Below are positions 36,169-44,019 of a DNA stretch of 64,000 nucleotides, one piece after another. The stretch covers positions 1 to 64,000 of the forward strand of contig NZ_FNHE01000017.1 in assembly GCF_900103785.1 (NCBI RefSeq). Reading direction: 5' to 3'. This DNA comes from Geodermatophilus siccatus. GTDB lineage: Bacteria > Actinomycetota > Actinomycetes > Mycobacteriales > Geodermatophilaceae. Under the pieces are notes generated by a model. That model did not search any database, was not told the DNA's origin, and was given only the letters and a program-made list of their open reading frames with translations. Positions within the stretch are counted from its first letter, which is position 1. Each line of letters opens with the position of its first letter. Position numbers and translations under genes: made by a program.

Positions 36169-36801
36169 CTAGCTCTCGCTGGGGGTTCGGGAGTTGGCGT
36201 GATCGACGTGGTGGTCATTGTACTGCCGCCAAATGTTGCCGTCAGGCACCGTACCATTTTTCATACAGTCGTTGTATTCATGATTCGTGTTATTGGCCGG
36301 GTTGTTGCCGTGCTTCAGTCCGACGGAGTGCCCGATCTCATGGCAAATTGTCTTGCGCCGCTCTTGGTCATCAGTCAGGACGCCCGCCCTGGAGTTGATG
36401 CGGATGATGGCGCTTTCGCACCGCTCGTCGCCGGAGTCGGGCTTCCCGTCCGGCCCGTTGTTCCACAGGCGGCACTCGTAATCACCGCGGGTGGAGGTGC
36501 CCATCGTCGTGCTCAGCTGGAACCAGACGTCCGTGATGTTCGCACAGGGGCCCGGTTGCGGGAACAGGTCGGTGTACGAAGTCTGGGTGTCCAGGTTGGC
36601 CATCCGGCCGTGCACGAGGTTCTGCCACTCGCTCGTCCACCCGCTGCCGTCGAAGCAGTACGTGTGGGTGAAGTTGTCCGGAATGCCCCCGACACCGCCG
36701 ACAAGGTCGTTCGGCAGGTCGAGCCCGAAGGCGTCGGCCTGGGCCGGCGCTGCGAATGTCAGCGAAGCGAGCAGCCCAGCGGCCACGGCGACCAGGCGCA
36801 T
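36169..36801 (-). CDS. Small secreted metzincin-type zinc metalloprotease
   Basis: This 210-residue protein has a signal peptide (MRLVAVAAGLLASLTFAAPA, cleavage near AQA) and then a compact catalytic domain. It has the full HExxHxxGxxH zinc site, HEIGHSVGLKHG at 154-165, and a likely Met turn at M180 in NDCMKNG. Several cysteines (for example in TYCFDG, GPCANI, YECRLW, ERCES) suggest disulfides. The frame extends upstream to 36939, but the signal peptide supports 36801. Three direct repeats at 37005 resemble a PHO box controlling it. Confidence 0.8.
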   Translation of the reverse strand: MRLVAVAAGLLASLTFAAPAQADAFGLDLPNDLVGGVGGIPDNFTHTYCFDGSGWTSEWQNLVHGRMANLDTQTSYTDLFPQPGPCANITDVWFQLSTTMGTSTRGDYECRLWNNGPDGKPDSGDERCESAIIRINSRAGVLTDDQERRKTICHEIGHSVGLKHGNNPANNTNHEYNDCMKNGTVPDGNIWRQYNDHHVDHANSRTPSES

Positions 36802-37389
36802 TCTCAGCCGGCGATGCCGGTTTCGGCATCGCAAGGTCTTGGGCCCGCCCTCTGATCCGCGAAGTGGCGAGCGATCTGCAGAATCGCAGGGAAAAGCGGC
36901 CAAGGCTCCAGCGGAGGCCGCTGCAGAAAATGCAGGCATGATCGTGGTCCTACGTCCAGAGGTACCGCTGGTGGTCCCCGTCCACAGATGCTGCCGCCAC
37001 GGACGTCACCCGAACGTCACCATTGCATCACCGGATAGGCGAGCAGGCGTTCAGCGGTAGTGCTTCGCAGCCAGCCGCAGGGGGAGGGGTTCAATCAGGT
37101 CGACGAGGCGTGCCTCGACGCACCCCCGGGCGATCACGTCGGCATGCCGTGCTGAATCAGACGGTCCCGGACGCTCGACCGATGGTGGGGTAGGAGTCGA
37201 TCATTGCTGGGCTGCGGTTCTTGGCATGCAGGTCTCGTCGCGAGTCCTCGACCAGGGACTGGATTCTACCGACAGCCACCGCGGAGGCGTGGTGTCCCGC
37301 CGTATGAGAATTGCGCTCCGCTGTACGAGCGCTGTGCGGGAGTCTCTCCTATGTTCCTCCTTCTGTTTTCACAGGTAGGAGGCCGCTTG
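36802..37389. other. Intergenic region between metzincin and tRNA-Met
   Basis: It contains the possible N-terminal extension of the metzincin frame (to 36939) and the triple PHO-box-like repeat. Beyond that I see no gene. GC content drops locally. Confidence 0.4.
37005..37032 (-). promoter_or_regulatory. Triple 11-bp direct repeat resembling a PHO box
   Basis: GTCACC (37005), GTCACC (37016) and ATCACC (37027) recur at exactly 11-base spacing. Streptomyces PHO boxes are 11-base direct repeats with a TCAYY core bound by PhoP. It lies upstream of the metzincin-lipoprotein pair. Confidence 0.5.
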
Positions 37390-37463
37390 TGGGGCGGGTG
37401 GGGCTCGAACCCACGACCCAGGGATTATGAGTCCCTTGCTCTGACCGGCTGAGCTACCGCCCC
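37390..37463 (-). tRNA. tRNA-Met (anticodon CAT), intact
   Basis: The minus strand folds into a complete 74-nt cloverleaf: acceptor GGGGCGG/CCGCCCC with discriminator A, D arm GCTC/GAGC, anticodon stem AGGGA/TCCCT with loop CTCATAA, and T arm GTGGG-TTCGAGC-CCCAC. CCA is not encoded. CAT can also mean tRNA-Ile2 with lysidine, which sequence alone cannot exclude. It is the only intact copy between two half copies at 34.66 and 45.62 kb. Confidence 0.93.
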
Positions 37464-37604
37464 CACCTGCGGAAACGCTCTGCCGCAGGTCCCCCGGTGT
37501 CCGCATCCGAACCCCATCCGTGCACGGGCCCCGAGGTGTTCGGAGCGTACCTGTCGCCAGGTGGACCTACTCTGCGGCCAACGGCGCGCTGAGGGGGTCC
37601 GCGG

Positions 37605-38015
37605 ATGCGGGAACAGTGGAAGCCAGTCCGGGGTGTCCCGGCCTACAACGTGTCGAACCTGGGCCGTGTGCGCTCGCGCCGCCGGTCCCGGGAGCCGGTC
37701 GTCCTGGCCGGCTGGATCTCGGACACCAACGGCTATCGGCACGTGTGGCTGTGCACGGACGCCGGCAAGACCTGCCGGACGGTGCACACCCTGGTCTGCG
37801 AGGCGTTCCACGGCCCGCGCCCGAGGGGCCACGAGGCCCGCCACCTGGACGGGGACTCGCAGAACAACCGGGCGGACAACCTCCGGTGGGGCACGCCCAG
37901 CCAGAACCGGCTGGACTCCGTCCGCCACGGCACGCACCGCATGGTGCAGCTGGCCGCCGCGAATCGAAGGAAGCGGCTGGCCCGCACCGTCGATTGTTCG
38001 GCCGCGGTCATCTGA
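37605..38015 (+). CDS. NUMOD4/HNH homing-type endonuclease
   Basis: This 136-residue protein begins MREQWKPVRGVPAYNVSNLG, a NUMOD4 motif. It has an HNH domain with VHTLVCEAFHGPRP, HLDGDSQNNRADNLRWGTPS and a short basic tail (NUMOD-type DNA contact). Such proteins are found in phages and near introns. All HNH residues (H, N, N) are visible. It is the first phage-like gene after the tRNA and may be a free-standing homing nuclease. Confidence 0.88.
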   Translation: MREQWKPVRGVPAYNVSNLGRVRSRRRSREPVVLAGWISDTNGYRHVWLCTDAGKTCRTVHTLVCEAFHGPRPRGHEARHLDGDSQNNRADNLRWGTPSQNRLDSVRHGTHRMVQLAAANRRKRLARTVDCSAAVI

Positions 38016-38110
38016 CACGTCGGCGCGAAACCGACACGCCGGACTCGCACCTAACGGTCCCCGCTGCCGAACTCGCGCCGGGTCGTCGGAGTGGTCATCC
38101 GGCCGCCCGC

Positions 38111-38122
38111 GGGGGGGGGGGG
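38111..38122. repeat. 12-G homopolymer tract
   Basis: An uninterrupted run of 12 G lies about 110 bases before the 38235 gene. Such tracts are prone to slippage and to sequencing error. Confidence 0.9.
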
Positions 38123-38234
38123 CAGCCGAGGGGGCCGCGCGGGGTGATCCGCCGCCCCGAGCCGCCTACCATCGGTGTGCCACTTCTTCCCCGAGCGGCG
38201 ACGGCGACCGGATCGCAGGGGAGGAGTGCAGGTC

Positions 38235-38672
38235 GTGGCCGAGAGGCTGACCGTCGAGCAGCTGACCGCCCTGGCCCCAGGTGACCCGGTGACCATCGAG
38301 TCCCACCGGGAGGGGTTCTCCCGCACCCGGCGCTGCACCGGCACAGTCGCCCGGGTCGCCGCCTCGGGCCTCCTGGTCAAGATCGCCAACCCTCGCGGTG
38401 GCCGCCCGTCGGTGGAGCGGTACGACCGCCGGACCGGGCTGCGGCAGGGCGGGGTAACCACCGCGCTCCTGGTCAACGGCGACCCCGGCGAACCGACCTC
38501 GGAGCGGCAGCGGCAGGCCGGGCAGATCGACCGCCTGTACCTGGCGTGGCGGCGGAATCGGTGCGACGTGGACGCGCTGCGGGAGCTGCATGCCGCCATC
38601 GCCGAGCAATTGGCCGGGTCCGCCGGCCCCGGCCGACCGGGTGGAGGAACGTGCGCGGTGACGCGTGGGTGA
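38235..38672 (+). CDS. Hypothetical phage-like small protein
   Basis: This 145-residue protein has an N-terminal half that looks like a small beta barrel (GDPVTIESHREGFSRTRRCT, GTVARVAASGLLVKIANPRG) and a C-terminal half that is helical (IDRLYLAWRRNRCDVDALRE). No family is recognised. The GTG at 38235 follows GGGGAGGAG; a GTG nine bases upstream is possible. It may bind nucleic acid, given its basic content, but that is inference. Confidence 0.65.
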   Translation: MAERLTVEQLTALAPGDPVTIESHREGFSRTRRCTGTVARVAASGLLVKIANPRGGRPSVERYDRRTGLRQGGVTTALLVNGDPGEPTSERQRQAGQIDRLYLAWRRNRCDVDALRELHAAIAEQLAGSAGPGRPGGGTCAVTRG

Positions 38673-38768
38673 CGTAAACGTGACGCGACCCGGGGAGACT
38701 AGCTAAGCGTCAGATCCCGAGAGTGGCCGATCCACTGGCTTGGTACGGATGGCGGGAGCGCATTGGCC

Positions 38769-38936
38769 ATGCCCTTGATAGAGCAGTCCTCTGGCTGGCT
38801 GACCGTCGTCATGAACGACGGTGTTGCCGCCGAATCGTGGATGATTCGGATCAATCCCGGCCGTAACATCTTCGCAGAAATCGCACTTATTACGTACATC
38901 GATCCTGGACCTGGACTAGGCGCGCCGTTACGCTAA
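38769..38936 (+). CDS. Small 55-residue ORF in an AT-richer island
   Basis: The ATG at 38769 opens MPLIEQSSGWLTVVMNDGVA and the frame ends GPGLGAPLR. Base composition (about half GC) differs sharply from neighbours, suggesting recent acquisition. GGGAG lies about 10 bases before the ATG. No family is recognised. It could be a fragment. Confidence 0.35.
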   Translation: MPLIEQSSGWLTVVMNDGVAAESWMIRINPGRNIFAEIALITYIDPGPGLGAPLR

Positions 38937-39442
38937 ATTGGGCCAAGTGCGGAATAACGCAGGTAGTCAGCAACGGAGAGACGGAGAACTTCGACCTTGA
39001 CCAAGAGAATCTTGAGAACCCGACGATTCATAAAGATAACGCAACTAGCATCACGTTCATGGTCTTAGCCAGGTACTGTCGAACATCGGCGCGGTATGTG
39101 ATCAATTACTGGTCATAGGAGAGCCGCACCGCGGGTAGCTCTGGCGGCGGGTCATGTCGAGAGCGCCACCCATGCCCGAGGTCTCCAGAAGCGTCACACC
39201 GTAACCTTCCGGCCGGTGTGACAGAGTGTGATCTTGACCCATGAGTCGGAAGTTGAGGCAAGACCCGAGTATTTCGACGGACCCGGGTCGCAACCTGCGG
39301 CGAAACAGCGACGACGCACCGCACTAGCCGAGGTGGCGAAGCGCTCGCCGACGCCGCCATCGCCGAGCAGCTTGCGGCGTCCGCCGGCCTCCGCTGACCC
39401 CCCACCCCCCGGGCCGGGGGAGAGAAAAGGACACCCCGAGGG
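38937..39442. other. Low-GC stretch without a supported gene
   Basis: About 500 bases of lower GC than the rest of the window, with stops in all frames. It may hold a remnant of foreign DNA or a regulatory region for the gene at 39443. Nothing specific is identified. Confidence 0.4.
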
Positions 39443-39991
39443 GTGTCCCGGCCGCGCTGGGTGACCCCGCTTAGGCTCCGGCGCGTGACGGCGTGGGTGA
39501 CGGCACTGGTGCCGCTGCTGGTGGCCCTGGTGTCTGCGGCCCGCTGGCCCACCCTGGGCAAACGCATCCGGGACCACGCCGCGCTGGTCAAGGAGCTGCC
39601 CCCGGACGCGGCCAAGGAGCTGCAGGCCCTGCTGCTGACCGAGGTGCGCAGCCTGGCCGAGCGGGACCGGCGGCGGCTGGACCGCCGGGTGGACTGGTGG
39701 CTCAACGCCCGGCGGGTGGGGCTGACGGTGCTCCTCCTGGCCGCCGTCTTCGGGGTGATCTGGCTGGTGTCGTTCCTGGATTCCGCGCTGACCTCGGCGG
39801 GGGAGCGGTTCGACGAAATGTCGCTGGCCTTCTGGGCCTTCATCGGCGTGACCACGGGTGGGGTGCTCACCGTCGCCGCGTCCGCCGCGTCCGCCGCGGC
39901 CGACGGGCGCAAGCGCCGGGCGGCCGAGAGGTCGGACATGGATGCGGAGATCCGCCAGGCGGAGCGCCAGGAGGACCGGGCCGCCGGCTAG
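39443..39991 (+). CDS. Hypothetical membrane protein
   Basis: This 182-residue protein has a hydrophobic N-terminal helix (VTALVPLLVALVSAA), a helical soluble part with KELPPDAAKELQALLLTEVR, two further membrane helices (VGLTVLLLAAVFGVIWLVSF and FWAFIGVTTGGVLTVAASAA), and a charged C-terminal coil. No family is recognised. The start is uncertain (GTG at 39443 or GTG at 39485). Its stop overlaps the stop of the small minus-strand gene by four bases. Confidence 0.6.
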   Translation: MSRPRWVTPLRLRRVTAWVTALVPLLVALVSAARWPTLGKRIRDHAALVKELPPDAAKELQALLLTEVRSLAERDRRRLDRRVDWWLNARRVGLTVLLLAAVFGVIWLVSFLDSALTSAGERFDEMSLAFWAFIGVTTGGVLTVAASAASAAADGRKRRAAERSDMDAEIRQAERQEDRAAG

Positions 39992-40191
39992 TCCCTGGGG
40001 CGGACCTGGTCGGCGTCGACGGCCCGCAGGAACGTCGAGCCCGGGGCCACGGTGTAGGAGACGTGCGCCCGCCACGAGCCGTCGTCCTGCCGGATCCACC
40101 AGGTCTGGAACGCCTCGTACCACCGGCCGTCGTCGTGGAGGGCCCACACCGGGCGGGCTGGGTCGAACCGGTGGCGGTCGGGGACGGGCAT
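39988..40191 (-). CDS. Small 67-residue phage-like protein
   Basis: The ATG at 40191 opens MPVPDRHRFDPARPVWALHD and continues DGRWYEAFQTWWIRQDDGSW, an aromatic-rich, strand-like pattern. Codon bias is good. No family is recognised. It converges on the membrane-protein gene. Confidence 0.6.
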   Translation of the reverse strand: MPVPDRHRFDPARPVWALHDDGRWYEAFQTWWIRQDDGSWRAHVSYTVAPGSTFLRAVDADQVRPRD

Positions 40192-40307
40192 GCCGTGAGG
40201 TCCGCCTCCGCCTGACCCGGCAGGGAGCCCGCACCGATCCGACCTCGGGGCGGGCTCCACTCCCCGCCCCACCACACCACCCCCCGAAGGGCTCCGATGA
40301 GCACTAC

Positions 40308-40699
40308 CTAGTCGTCGGCGTGCCGCTGTAGGTAGCGGACCGCGGCCCGCAGCCCGGCGACGTCGTCGGCGAAGTTGCCCAGCCCCCAGTTGCAGTCGAC
40401 GCACAGCAGCCCGCGGTTCCCCCCGCCTTCGTGGCAGTGGTCCACGACCAGCTTCGCACTCGGCGCGGCCGGGCTGCCGTCCCGCCGCGGCCGGCCCCCG
40501 TGCGCACCGGCAGCTCGTCCTCGTGCCGCCGGCAGATCGCGCACCGGTAGCCCTGGGCCTTGCGGAGCGCGTCGTACTCCTCTGGCGTGATGCCGTATGC
40601 GCGCCGGAGGTTGTCCCGACGGATCCGGCTCGACTTCCGCTTGCCGCAGCCGCAGCGTTGCTTGTCGGTTCCGTCGCAAGTGTGGTCAACGGGTGGCAT
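40308..40699 (-). pseudogene. Endonuclease VII-like HNH gene, frameshifted
   Basis: The N-terminal part (MPPVDHTCDGTDKQRCGCGK, then RRAYGITPEEYDALRKAQGY and RCAICRRHEDELP) matches recombination endonuclease VII proteins. The C-terminal part (KLVVDHCHEGGGNRGLLCVD, CNWGLGNFADDVAGLRAAVR) continues in another frame. The switch occurs near 40470-40510. Zinc cysteines and the catalytic DHCH are all still present across the two frames, so the shift may be recent or a sequencing error. Confidence 0.75.
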
Positions 40700-40721
40700 G
40701 GAGTAGTCGTATCCGGCTGGT

Positions 40722-40868
40722 GTGACATCGCTACCTCGCCGGTCGGTGTTCGCCGACCTGTGCCTCGACTGCCGGCGGATCCTGTGCCTGGCTGAGGTGG
40801 ACCGGGAGGGGCAGGAGGTCATGGGCCCCGGCCCCGGTCGCGCCCGCAGGATCGAGCCCACCCCCTGA
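40722..40868 (+). CDS. Small 48-residue Cys-containing protein
   Basis: The GTG at 40722 opens MTSLPRRSVFADLCLDCRRI and continues LCLAEVDREGQEV. The LCLDC-x4-C cluster resembles half of a zinc ribbon, common among short phage proteins. It is divergent from the endonuclease VII-like gene. Confidence 0.45.
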   Translation: MTSLPRRSVFADLCLDCRRILCLAEVDREGQEVMGPGPGRARRIEPTP

Positions 40869-40932
40869 GCAGCGTCACGCAACGAACCCTCCGCCCCGTG
40901 TTCGCTCGGGGTGGGGGGTTCCGCACGTCAAA

Positions 40933-40984
40933 TCTAGAAGTAGACGCGCAGGTCTATGCAGCGCCGTTCGTCTAGATCTAGACT
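40933..40984 (+). promoter_or_regulatory. Element promoter repeat, copy a (leaderless start)
   Basis: GAAGTAGACGCGCAGGT (about 40937-40953) is followed by TCTAGATCTAGA at 40971-40982. The -10-like TAGACT (40979-40984) ends seven bases before the ATG at 40992, the spacing of leaderless actinobacterial mRNAs. Copy b at 42458 has the same layout with the same 38-base offset. Confidence 0.6.
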
Positions 40985-40991
40985 GTGTGAC

Positions 40992-41283
40992 ATGACGACG
41001 ACCACCACCCCGAAGCTCTCCGCCACCGAGCGCCGGACCGCCTGGATCCACGAGCTGGCCCAGCCGGTCAACGCCCACATCGTCGCCCACCGCGGCGAGC
41101 CGGTGCCGGCGCACATCTGCCTGGAGTATCTCCGCCGCATCCGCGAGGAGGGCCCGGCCCTGGGCCGCGCCGCCCGCTGGCAGGACGCCATCGGCCTGGC
41201 ACGCCGAGCAGGTCGAGGCCGGCGCGGACGTGCAGTGGGTCATCACGCAGGGCTCCGTCTACCTCGCCATCGCCAACGCCTGA
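40992..41283 (+). pseudogene. Small phage-like gene, frameshifted
   Basis: The frame from the ATG at 40992 reads MTTTTTPKLSATERRTAWIH and continues HICLEYLRRIREEGPALGRA. Sensible coding then continues in another frame (WHAEQVEAGADVQWVITQGS, VYLAIANA then stop at 41283). The break is near 41195-41205. No family is recognised. A single-base indel would restore a product of about 96 residues. Confidence 0.6.
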
Positions 41284-41367
41284 CCGGACCACCCCGGGAG
41301 TCCCGGCCGCTCGCAACAGCCGGGGCCCCCACCCCTCACTCACCCATCGCACACCCCGGAGGACACC

Positions 41368-42219
41368 GTGACCGCTCCCACCGCCACCCCCGTCCGCTAC
41401 ACCACCGACCGCATCGACGGCACCTGGGCCGTCCTGCGGGTCACCGACGCCGGCCGCGAGCCCGTGGCCGAGTGCTCTAGCCGCGAGTGGGCGCGCCCCG
41501 AGGCCCACCGGCGCAACGAGGAGGCCGCCAGGCGGGCCCACGGTGAGCAGGACGCGGCCCTGGCCGCCGAGGCCGCCGGGGACCTCGAGGTGGAGGCCAC
41601 CGAGCCCGAGCCCGCCCCGGTCGAGGAGGCCCCGGTCGAGGAGGCTCCGGTGGTCGAGGCCCCGGCCGCCCCGGTCGAGCGGGTCGCGATCCCCAAGCAC
41701 CTGCGCTCGACCCTGGCCCGGGTGTCTGTCGGGGACCGCCTCGTCACCGAGCTGGACGAGCACGGCCGCGCCGTCTCCTGCCGGTTCACCGACGGCACGG
41801 TCCGCACCGTCGCCGAGGTCACCACCCGGAAGGCCACCGGGAACGAGATGCCGGGCACGCTGTACGTCCTGGTGTTCGAGGACGGCACCGTCACCGAGGA
41901 GCGGTACGGCACGACGAGCCACTACCGGGCCGAGGTGCTCGAGCAGGTCGCCCCGGCCGCGGAGTCCACCGAGGCCCCGGCACCGAAGGCCCCGAAGGCC
42001 AAGAAGCCGGCCGCCCCGAAGGTCGCCACCGAGCCCAGCCGGGCCGGGAAGCTGGTCAAGGGCTCTCGCCTCGTCCTTTGGAATGTCGGAGTGGTCACCG
42101 TGGATGGGGCGTCCAAGATGGGCGCGGGCCGCCTGGAGGTGGCCTACCTCGACGCCGACGGGGAGCCCGGGGTCCGGGAGATGTGGTCGAGCACGAACGT
42201 CCGCGTGGCCACCGCCTGA
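41368..42219 (+). CDS. Hypothetical Ala/Pro/Glu-rich element protein
   Basis: This 283-residue protein has an N-terminal segment (TTDRIDGTWAVLRVTDAGRE), a low-complexity acidic linker of repeated VEEAP units (about 75-105), a central domain (VSVGDRLVTELDEHGRAVSC, GTLYVLVFEDGTVTEERYGT), a Lys/Ala/Pro linker, and a C-terminal strand-rich segment. CCGGAGG precedes the GTG at 41368. No family is recognised. The two linkers suggest three small domains joined flexibly. Confidence 0.7.
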   Translation: MTAPTATPVRYTTDRIDGTWAVLRVTDAGREPVAECSSREWARPEAHRRNEEAARRAHGEQDAALAAEAAGDLEVEATEPEPAPVEEAPVEEAPVVEAPAAPVERVAIPKHLRSTLARVSVGDRLVTELDEHGRAVSCRFTDGTVRTVAEVTTRKATGNEMPGTLYVLVFEDGTVTEERYGTTSHYRAEVLEQVAPAAESTEAPAPKAPKAKKPAAPKVATEPSRAGKLVKGSRLVLWNVGVVTVDGASKMGAGRLEVAYLDADGEPGVREMWSSTNVRVATA

Positions 42220-42277
42220 CCCCTCCCCACCGCCAACCCGCCCGGTGTCGTGTCCCTCATCTGAGCTAGGAGTCACC

Positions 42278-42403
42278 GTGACCTTCCTGTCGTGGATCAT
42301 CCTGTCCGCCATCGGCCTCGCCCTCCTCTACGCGCTGATCACGGCCGCGGTGTCCGGCGGCATCCGGCACGCCAAGAGCAAGGAGCGCAGGTCCAAGGAC
42401 TGA
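42278..42403 (+). CDS. Small 41-residue single-pass membrane protein
   Basis: The GTG at 42278 opens MTFLSWIILSAIGLALLYAL and continues ITAAVSGGIRHAKSKERRSK: one membrane helix with a strongly basic cytosolic tail. It could be a small holin-like or regulatory membrane peptide. It lies 58 bases after the preceding gene on the same strand. Confidence 0.6.
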   Translation: MTFLSWIILSAIGLALLYALITAAVSGGIRHAKSKERRSKD

Positions 42404-42457
42404 CCCCCTTCCCTCGCGGCCCCGTCCGGCACCCTTGACGGGCGGGACCAATCTATG

Positions 42458-42509
42458 TCCAGAAGTAGACCCGCAGGTGTTGCGGCCTGATGCCGTCTAG
42501 AACTAGATT
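42458..42509 (+). promoter_or_regulatory. Element promoter repeat, copy b (leaderless start)
   Basis: GAAGTAGACCCGCAGGT (about 42462-42478) and TCTAGAACTAGA (42496-42507) are arranged as in copy a. TAGATT (42504-42509) ends six bases before the ATG at 42516. Confidence 0.6.
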
Positions 42510-42515
42510 CAAGCC

Positions 42516-42988
42516 ATGATGAACACCGCCACCACCGCCCGGACCACCGTCTACCTGCGCCACGTCGTCCACGTCGCCATCGCCGGGGACGAGCACAGCC
42601 TGTGCGGCGTCCGCCTCATCGGCGCGATCGACACCGAGGCCCCCGCCACCGGCCCCGCCTGCGCGACCACACCTTCGAGCAGCACCCGGAGATCTAGAGC
42701 AAGGTCGAGGGGTTCGGCGAGCGCGGCGAGGTCGGTGGCCTCCCGGAGTCCACCGTCGGGGAGCCCTCCGAGGTCGTCGAGACCATCCCGGCCGGCGAGC
42801 TGGCGATCGGCGACGTCGTCCTCGACGACGAGGGCGACCGGCTGTGGGCCGCGTTCGACGTCGAGTACGACTCGAACATTGACCGCCACGTGGCCGCCTG
42901 GACCTCGGTTCGCGACCAGGACGCCGGGCACCCCCGGGTCTACTTCCTGCTCCCCATCGCCCCCGTCACCGTCCGCCGCCGCGCCTGA
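42516..42988 (+). pseudogene. Phage-like gene with a frameshift and an in-frame TAG
   Basis: The N-terminal frame reads MMNTATTARTTVYLRHVVHV and continues GDEHSLCGVRLIGAIDTEAP. A shift near 42660 leads into DHTFEQHPEI, then TAG at 42695-42697, then SKVEGFGERGEVGGLPESTV and IPAGELAIGDVVLDDEGDRL, ending VRRRA at 42988. Coding character is clear on both sides, so one frameshift and one nonsense mutation disable an ancestral product of about 157 residues. Confidence 0.6.
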
Positions 42989-43034
42989 CACGCTTTACCG
43001 AGGGCCCCCACCATCCGACCTGGTGGGGCTCTCC

Positions 43035-43047
43035 CTAGCTCTAGACT
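43035..43047 (+). promoter_or_regulatory. Element promoter repeat, partial copy c
   Basis: CTAGCTCTAGACT matches the paired CTAGA part of copies a and b; TAGACT (43042-43047) may be a -10 element for the gene at 43085. The upstream GAAGTAGAC part is missing. Confidence 0.45.
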
Positions 43048-43084
43048 CGCTGCCGCCAGGCACCCGCACCCCAGGAGGACCCCC

Positions 43085-43288
43085 GTGGCCAGCCAGTCCC
43101 GCAGGAAGGTCGAGCGCCTTGCGGCGAAGTTCGCCAAGGCGCAGGCCGCCCGCGACGCGGCTCTGCATGAGCTGCAGGAGGGGCTCCGGGAGGCGGACGC
43201 CACCGGGGAGTTTACCCGCAAGGAGCTGATCGCCCTGTCCGGGCTGGCCCGGCAGACCGTGTTCGACGCACTGAAGCCGAAGTCGTGA
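43085..43288 (+). CDS. Small helical, possibly DNA-binding protein
   Basis: This 67-residue protein begins with a basic coiled coil (MASQSRRKVERLAAKFAKAQ) and ends with a helix-turn-helix-like segment, ELIALSGLARQTVFDALKPK. CAGGAGG precedes the GTG at 43085. A regulatory or accessory DNA-binding role is inferred. Confidence 0.65.
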   Translation: MASQSRRKVERLAAKFAKAQAARDAALHELQEGLREADATGEFTRKELIALSGLARQTVFDALKPKS

Positions 43289-43410
43289 CCGAGCGGACGA
43301 TCCCGCCGACTGACCGGCGGCGTCGAGGCGGCCGATAGCCGCTCCCGATCCTCCCGGTCCCACTTCATCCGCCAGTGCGTCTCCCAGTCCACGCGCCGCC
43401 ACCCGACCGG

Positions 43411-43927
43411 GCTGGCGGTCGATCGCCGACGCCAACGGCATCCGCGCGCCCTACGTCATCCGGGTCGGCCAGGTGCTGACCCTGTCCGGGTCGGGCCCGG
43501 CCCCGGGCGTGGTCTCCCCGGTCCCGTCGTCCCCGGCCCCGCGCCCGCGCCGGCCCCGGCGGCTGTGCCGTCCTCGGGGAAGGGTGCAGCGGCTGTAGCG
43601 TTCGCGCTCGCCCAGCGTGGCGACCGGTACGTGTACGGCGGCAACGGCCCGAACGCGTGGGACTGCTCGGGTCTCACCGTCGCGGCGTGGAAGCAGGCAG
43701 GGGTCAACCTTCCCCGCACGTCGAAGGCTCAGTCGACGTTCGGGACGTCGGTGTCCCGCGCCAACCTGCAGCCCGGTGACCTGGTGTTCTACTAATCGCC
43801 GGTCAGCCACGTCGCCATCTACATCGGCAACGGCCAGGTGGTGCACGCGTCCAGCTCGCGCTACCCAGTGCACGTGACCGCCATCGACTAGGCCGGCAGC
43901 CCGGTGGGGTTCAAGCGGCCCGCCTGA
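43411..43927 (+). pseudogene. Decayed LysM plus NlpC/P60 endolysin gene
   Basis: A LysM half (WRSIADANGIRAPYVIRVGQ, VLTLSG) and a Pro/Ala linker lead, after a one-base shift near 43540, into an NlpC/P60 domain with catalytic WDCSGL and later SHVAIYIGNGQVVHAS. The domain is interrupted by TAA (43793-43795) directly after VFY and by TAG (43889-43891) after VTAID, both where TAC (Tyr) is expected. The final stop is at 43927. The N-terminus of the LysM region is missing. Confidence 0.75.
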
Positions 43928-43945
43928 GCATGGGATCCTGTCGTA

Positions 43946-43955
43946 CCCCCCCCCC
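43946..43955. repeat. 10-C homopolymer tract
   Basis: A run of 10 C lies about 65 bases before the ATG at 44020, the second long homopolymer in the element. Confidence 0.85.
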
Positions 43956-44019
43956 GAGCACCATCCCGGCGCACGGGGGTACGGCGGGCGTCCCCCTTGG
44001 GCCCTCGGAGGGGGAACCG

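Noticed and set aside
42940-43392. Minus-strand frame beginning MDWETHWRMKWDREDRERLS
   Set aside because: The first residues look protein-like, but the frame runs antisense through the well-supported gene at 43085 and the pseudogene at 42516.
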